Source: an uncultured Collinsella sp. (lineage in GTDB: Bacteria; Actinomycetota; Coriobacteriia; Coriobacteriales; Coriobacteriaceae). From it: DNA of 10,400 bases. A model generated the notes under the pieces. The model ran no database searches. It had not been told where the DNA came from and saw only the letters and a list, made by a program, of their open reading frames with translations. The stretch is taken from NCBI GenBank assembly GCA_900553705.1, contig USEK01000039.1, positions 1 to 10,400 of the forward strand. The letters run 5' to 3'. Numbering within the stretch: position 1 is the first letter of the stretch; each line of letters begins with the position of its first letter. Below, piece after piece: positions 6,965 to 10,400 of the stretch. A program made the position numbers and the translations under genes.

Positions 6965-8317
6965 TTAGGCAAGGAGCCACTTCCATGCGGGCATAACGTG
7001 TACCACACCGTGCTCGCATGGAATATCGGTCTGTTCATCCATGGTAACGATTGCCGACTCGCCAAGATCAAACTGGGCCATCGAGGCATCAAGCGCGGCG
7101 ATTTCGCGCTCGCGCGTTTTCTCACTTGCCATATCCGCACTCACCTGAATCAGGCTATAAGCCCGCATGAGAAGCGCATCCCCAGCCACAAAGTCCACCT
7201 CATGGCTTTTGCTCTTCTCTTTGATTAGCAGGCGGCAGACCGAGCCGGTCCTCACCGCGGGAGTCCTTCTTCTTAGCGCATTGAACACTGCGGTCTCGAG
7301 CCTCTGGCCCTGGTCCAATGCCGATGCGGGAGAGAATGCTCCAAACATCGCAGGGTCGACAGCGTAGACCTTAGACGCAGACCGCATGTTATTTGCCAGT
7401 GAACGCGTGAACTCCGGCACAGAAAATAACAGGTAGGCGTCCTCATAATACTCAAGTAAGTCGCTGAGCGAATTACGACTGACGGGTATCTGTCTGCTCT
7501 TGAACTCGTTGTACACTTTGTTCACTGACAGCTCTCGTCCCGAAGATGCCATACACCGCGTCAAGAACAGCGATGCCAGGCGAGGGTTCTTGACGTCGTA
7601 ACGTTCAACGACGTCCATGGCGACCGTTCGCGAAGCATATTCCTGTAGCAGCTGAATCGCGTCTGCAGGCGTCTGCTCAAGTGTCGCGATGAATCCCCCT
7701 CGTTCAAGATACCCGATCAGATGATGTCGAAGCAGCGCTGCATCGCTCGGGGAAAAGGTCGCATCTGACTCGAGAACGCTCCCCGTCTTATATCGAACGT
7801 ATTCCGAAAAACTCAACGGAAAAAGCTCTCGCACAAGAGAACGACCCCTGAACTCGCTCTTAAGTTCTGAGGACAGCATCTTAGAAGAAGATCCCGTCAC
7901 ATAGACGGTCGCTTTCTCCGTATCGACTACACGCCGCAGAAACGCACCCCATTCGGGAATTTCCTGGATCTCGTCAAAGAAAATGTAAGCGCCCTCGGTT
8001 CGAGCAACAGGATACAGCGCATAGAACGTGTCGAGCACGTCCGCCAGCAGCGATGGCTCATACGGGCGCAAGCGCTCATCCTCAAAATTGAAGTAAAGCA
8101 TCCGGTCAAGCTCGACGCCCCGGCTCTGAAGCCGCCGCATCTCCTGATACAGGCGATACGTCTTTCCACAACGGCGGGCCCCCACAATCACATTTACGAT
8201 GTTGTCGCGCTTTGGCTCCTGTGGGTTTCCTAGATCAAGGTCTCGCTCAAAGACCTGCGGAACCCCCTGCTGTTCAAAGTCCTTTATTTTCTGGGCGATC
8301 AAGTCGTTGAATGCCAT
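6965..8317 (-). CDS. AAA ATPase with C-terminal DUF4143 (PD-(D/E)xK-like) domain, 450 aa
   Basis: Member of the large archaeal/bacterial AAA-plus-DUF4143 family, of unknown cellular role. The ATPase half has Walker A GARRCGKT (46-53), the FNFED strand typical of the family (77-81), Walker B YIFFDEIQE (111-119) and sensor-1-like TGSSSKML (141-148). RGRSLVRELFPLSFSEY (157-173) is the characteristic family signature after the ATPase core. A winged-helix-like region (about 255-300) leads to DUF4143. There LETAVFNAL (340-348), HEVDFVAG (372-379) and IQVS (390-393) lie where a degenerate nuclease-fold active site would. Length is normal for the family. Start ATG 8317 has GGAG 4 nt upstream. GC is visibly lower than in the neighbours and the upstream region is AT-rich, which suggests acquisition by transfer. 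It stands alone, convergent with the surface-protein gene; no partner toxin or methylase is adjacent. Confidence 0.92.
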   Translation of the reverse strand: MAFNDLIAQKIKDFEQQGVPQVFERDLDLGNPQEPKRDNIVNVIVGARRCGKTYRLYQEMRRLQSRGVELDRMLYFNFEDERLRPYEPSLLADVLDTFYALYPVARTEGAYIFFDEIQEIPEWGAFLRRVVDTEKATVYVTGSSSKMLSSELKSEFRGRSLVRELFPLSFSEYVRYKTGSVLESDATFSPSDAALLRHHLIGYLERGGFIATLEQTPADAIQLLQEYASRTVAMDVVERYDVKNPRLASLFLTRCMASSGRELSVNKVYNEFKSRQIPVSRNSLSDLLEYYEDAYLLFSVPEFTRSLANNMRSASKVYAVDPAMFGAFSPASALDQGQRLETAVFNALRRRTPAVRTGSVCRLLIKEKSKSHEVDFVAGDALLMRAYSLIQVSADMASEKTREREIAALDASMAQFDLGESAIVTMDEQTDIPCEHGVVHVMPAWKWLLA

Positions 8318-8410
8318 GATTCTCCAATCTTGCTCTCTAGCTAATCAAAATTATAGCGATTCTTGATTAATTAGAGATCAAGATTATGTCTGACTTGATT
8401 AACACTTAAG
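8318..8410 (-). promoter_or_regulatory. AT-rich promoter with repeated TTGATTA-type sites upstream of the ATPase
   Basis: On the minus strand a perfect TATAAT (8350-8355) lies about 33 nt above the ATPase start; no good -35 sits at 17 bp. Around it are four copies of a CTTGATTA-like word: 8342-8348 (inverted), 8362-8370, 8377-8383 (inverted) and 8394-8402. The second and third form an inverted repeat TCTTGAT-9 nt-ATCAAGA (8361-8383) just upstream of the -10. Such an arrangement is typical of an operator for a dimeric regulator, possibly the ATPase itself or an unseen protein. The stretch is very AT-rich for this window. Confidence 0.55.
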
Positions 8411-8496
8411 CAAGTTTTTTCACTATTACTGCTCGAAGGATGCCGAGTGGCTGAGAGGGCAACCAAGCTCGAATGCGACTCCCTGGACAGTCGATT

Positions 8497-8528
8497 TGGG
8501 ACGGGACTTTTTTGACTACCCCGTCCCA
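8497..8528. repeat. Palindrome (9-bp arms) downstream of the 64-aa gene
   Basis: Arms tgggacggg (8497-8505) and cccgtccca (8520-8528) are perfectly complementary around the 14-nt loop acttttttgactac. It lies 33 nt past the stop of the small minus-strand gene, so it could end that transcript. However, no T-tract follows the stem on either strand; the six Ts are inside the loop. The arms resemble the hairpin at 411-446 (shared GGGACG/CGTCCC), suggesting a small dispersed palindromic element. The remainder of 8411-8561 shows no gene; a tRNA-like fragment at about 8440-8475 is discussed in the findings. Confidence 0.6.
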
Positions 8529-8561
8529 GGAAATCATCGCCAAATTAGCTACTTGATGCAA

Positions 8562-8756
8562 CTAGCGCCAGGGGTCGGCTTCGAACATCGGCTCGCGCTC
8601 GGGGCGGCGATCGCTGTAGGGATCGTAGCCGTCGTCATCCTCGTTCTCGGCGCGGATATAGGGGTCGCGCGGCTTGGGTGCCGGCTTAGGCGCAGGCTTG
8701 GGTGCGGCGGGTGCGGCATCGGTCGCCGGTGCATTCGTCTCGTTCTCGTTTTTCAT
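8562..8756 (-). CDS. Small Pro/Ala/Lys-rich, acidic-tailed protein, 64 aa
   Basis: Unrecognised. The protein begins MKNENETNAPATDAAP, continues with a short APKP tandem (PKPAPKPAPKPRDPY, 19-33) and ends in an acidic, aromatic-spotted tail (NEDDDGYDPYSDRRPEREPM, then FEADPWR). It has no signal peptide and no membrane segment, and is probably largely disordered and cytoplasmic. It is judged real because an excellent AAGGAG ribosome site lies 8 nt before the ATG at 8756, because the composition is far from random shadow coding, and because it occupies a gap of the right size between two transcription signals. A second ATG at 8764 is out of frame. It is separated from clpB by the clpB terminator, so it is probably its own transcript. 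The charged tail could serve as a protein-contact segment, but that is a guess. Confidence 0.7.
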   Translation of the reverse strand: MKNENETNAPATDAAPAAPKPAPKPAPKPRDPYIRAENEDDDGYDPYSDRRPEREPMFEADPWR

Positions 8757-8808
8757 CTGCGCATCTCCTTACCATGTACTCACGATCAGTACCATCGATT
8801 GTCGCACG

Positions 8809-8843
8809 AAAAAGGGCGGCGGACCCAATTGGATCCGCCGCCC
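8809..8843 (-). terminator. Rho-independent terminator of clpB
   Basis: Read on the minus strand, a 13-bp GC-rich stem (8831-8843 with 8814-8826, one G-U pair) closes an AATT loop (8827-8830) and is followed at once by TTTTT (8813-8809). It sits about 45 nt after the clpB stop at 8890. It is one of the strongest signals in the window. Confidence 0.95.
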
Positions 8844-8889
8844 TTGGCGTTTAGAGACGGCTGGTAGATTTTAAGGCATGGCCCAAAAC

Positions 8890-10367
8890 CTACTCGGCGT
8901 CGGGGACCTCGTAGGTGGCCGCCGGCGTGTTGTCGCACACGACGGTAAAGCCGCCGTCCTTGTCGGCATCGACCGTCACCTGATCGCCCTCGCGCACCGT
9001 GCCGTCGATGATAGCGGCGGCGATGGCATCCACGACCTCGCGCTGAACCAGACGCTTGAGCGGACGGGCGCCAAAGACCGGGTCCAGGCCGCCCACGGCG
9101 AGCATCTGCTTGGCCGCCGGGGTGATGGCAAGCGTCATGCGCTCCTTGGCAAGACGTGCGCGGACGTCGGCAAGCTGGATATCGACGATCTTTTCGATTT
9201 GCGCCATGCCGAGCGGATGGAACACCACGATATCGTCGATACGGTTGAGGAACTCGGGGCGGAAGGTCTGAGCCATGGCCGCGTCGACCTGATGGCGCAT
9301 CTCCTCCTCGTCCTTGCCCGAAAGCTCGGCGATAGCCTTGGAGCCCACGTTAGACGTCATGATGATAATCGTGTTCTTGAAGGACACTTGGCGACCCTGG
9401 CCATCGGTTAGACGGCCATCGTCGAGCACCTGCAGCAGCACGTTAAAGACATCCGGGTGAGCTTTCTCCATCTCGTCGAGCAAGATCACGGAGTAGGGGC
9501 GACGGCGCACGGCCTCGGTGAGCTGGCCGCCCTCGTCGTAACCCACGTATCCCGGGGGCGCACCGATCAGACGCTGGACGCTGAACTTCTCCATGTACTC
9601 GGACATGTCGATACGCACGAGCGCGCGCTCGTCGTCGAACAGGCACTCGGCAAGCGCCTTGGCGAGCTCGGTCTTGCCCACGCCGGTGGGGCCCAGGAAG
9701 AAGAAGCTGCCGATGGGCTTGTCCGGATCGGAGAGACCCGCACGGCTGCGGCGCACGGCCGCGGCGACGGCGGAGACGGCCTCGTCCTGGCCGATGACGC
9801 GCTTATGCAGCTCACCCTCCAAGCCCTTCAGCTTGTCGAGCTCGCCCTGCATCATCTTGGACACGGGCACGCCGGTCCAGGCACTCACGACCTCGGCGAT
9901 CTCATCGGAGGTCACCTGTTCGTTGAGGCCCTCGCCGTCCTGCTGCTTTTGCGCCTCGAGCGCAGCCTCGGAATCCTGAATCTGCTGTTGCAGGCCCGGA
10001 ATCACGGAGTAGCGCAGCTCGGACGCACGGCCCAGATCACCATTGCGCGTCGCGCGCTCCTCTTCGCTCCTGGCCTCGTCGAGCTGTCCCTTGAGCTCTT
10101 GCACGTGGTCGATGGCGTTCTTCTGGTTGAGCCAGCCAGCCTTTTGCACGTTGAGTTTTTCCTGGACCTCGGCGATCTCCTGACGCAGGGCCTCCAGACG
10201 CTCCTTGGAGGCGTCGTCGGTCTCCTTCATGAGCGCCTGCTCCTCGATCTGCAGCTGGGTGAGCTGACGCGTGGTGGCGTCAATCTCGACCGGCATGCTG
10301 TCGAGCTCCATGCGCAGGCGGCTTGCCGCCTCATCGACCAGGTCGATAGCCTTGTCGGGCAGGAAAC
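8890..10367 (-). CDS. clpB: ClpB disaggregase, C-terminal part (5' end missing)
   Basis: ClpB is a hexameric AAA+ chaperone that, with DnaK, pulls apart protein aggregates in the cytoplasm. The 491 visible residues start at FLPDKAIDLVDEAASRLR, the small-domain helix at the end of the first ATPase ring, and then enter the long coiled-coil M domain (about 20-140), which tells ClpB from ClpC/ClpA. The second ATPase follows: Walker A GPTGVGKT (225-232), pore loop GYVGYDEGG, Walker B VILLDEMEKAHP (293-304), sensor-1 TSN (337-339), arginine-finger region LNRIDD (373-378) and sensor-2 GARPLKR (432-438). All key residues are present. Full-length ClpB is about 860 residues, so about 370 (the N domain and most of the first ATPase) lie beyond the contig edge. 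The apparent ATG at 10311 is internal, not the start, since the frame is open and conserved up to the adapter. Its promoter is not in view. Confidence 0.97.
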
Positions 10368-10400
10368 CTGTCTCTTATACACATCTCCGAGCCCACGAGA
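10368..10400 (+). other. Sequencing adapter (Nextera i7 side), not genomic
   Basis: ctgtctcttatacacatct (10368-10386) is the reverse Tn5 mosaic end, and ccgagcccacgaga (10387-10400) is the start of the Nextera read-2 primer complement. It interrupts clpB and marks the end of real sequence at 10367. Confidence 0.98.

Noticed and set aside
6965..8317. DUF4143 ATPase as part of a phage-defence island
   Set aside because: No methylase, nuclease partner, toxin-antitoxin pair or integrase is adjacent; the family alone is not evidence for defence.
8435..8520. TPP-riboswitch-like words (CTGAGAGGG) near 8450
   Set aside because: The second conserved block of the Thi box is absent, and no thiamine gene follows on the plus strand.

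Overview
This is a short contig of high-GC bacterial DNA with sequencing-adapter sequence at both ends. Genomic DNA runs from about 50 to 10367. The gene content points to a strictly anaerobic gut actinobacterium of the Coriobacteriia, most likely Collinsella or a close relative. The pointers are a [NiFe]-hydrogenase maturation gene (hypA), a ferredoxin-rich GltD-like flavoprotein, a TetR/DUF5692 pair, and a surface protein with a coriobacterial-looking C-terminal domain. The genus is inferred from recognition of protein styles, not from a search.

Layout. Positions 50-365 hold hypA on the minus strand, cut near its 3' end by the adapter. Positions 462-3239, also minus, encode a 925-residue iron-sulfur/FAD/NAD(P)H oxidoreductase. 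A divergent control region with two perfect 15-bp palindromes and a related third site (about 3332-3400) separates it from a plus-strand TetR-family regulator (3428-4090) and a nine-helix DUF5692-type membrane protein (4154-5161). A strong terminator (5233-5272) follows. Positions 5395-6891 encode a single-pass membrane protein with an acidic cytoplasmic tail and a large outer part. It converges on a minus-strand AAA ATPase of the DUF4143 class (6965-8317), which has an AT-rich, repeat-filled promoter region unlike the rest of the window. A palindrome, a 64-residue Pro/Lys/Asp-rich protein (8562-8756) and the clpB terminator (8809-8843) come next. The window closes with the C-terminal two thirds or so of ClpB (8890-10367), cut by the right-hand adapter.

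How the genes may work together. The clearest functional unit is the divergent set of oxidoreductase, TetR regulator and membrane protein. The operators lie between them, so one regulator probably controls both directions. HypA downstream on the same strand fits an anaerobic hydrogen/electron-transfer economy, but a shared operon is not shown. The ATPase looks like an accessory insertion. ClpB and the small Pro-rich protein look like ordinary chromosomal genes.

I found no CRISPR array, convincing transposon, complete RNA gene or clear defence system. The most unusual items are the multi-cluster flavoprotein with its palindromic control region and the uncharacterised membrane and surface proteins.
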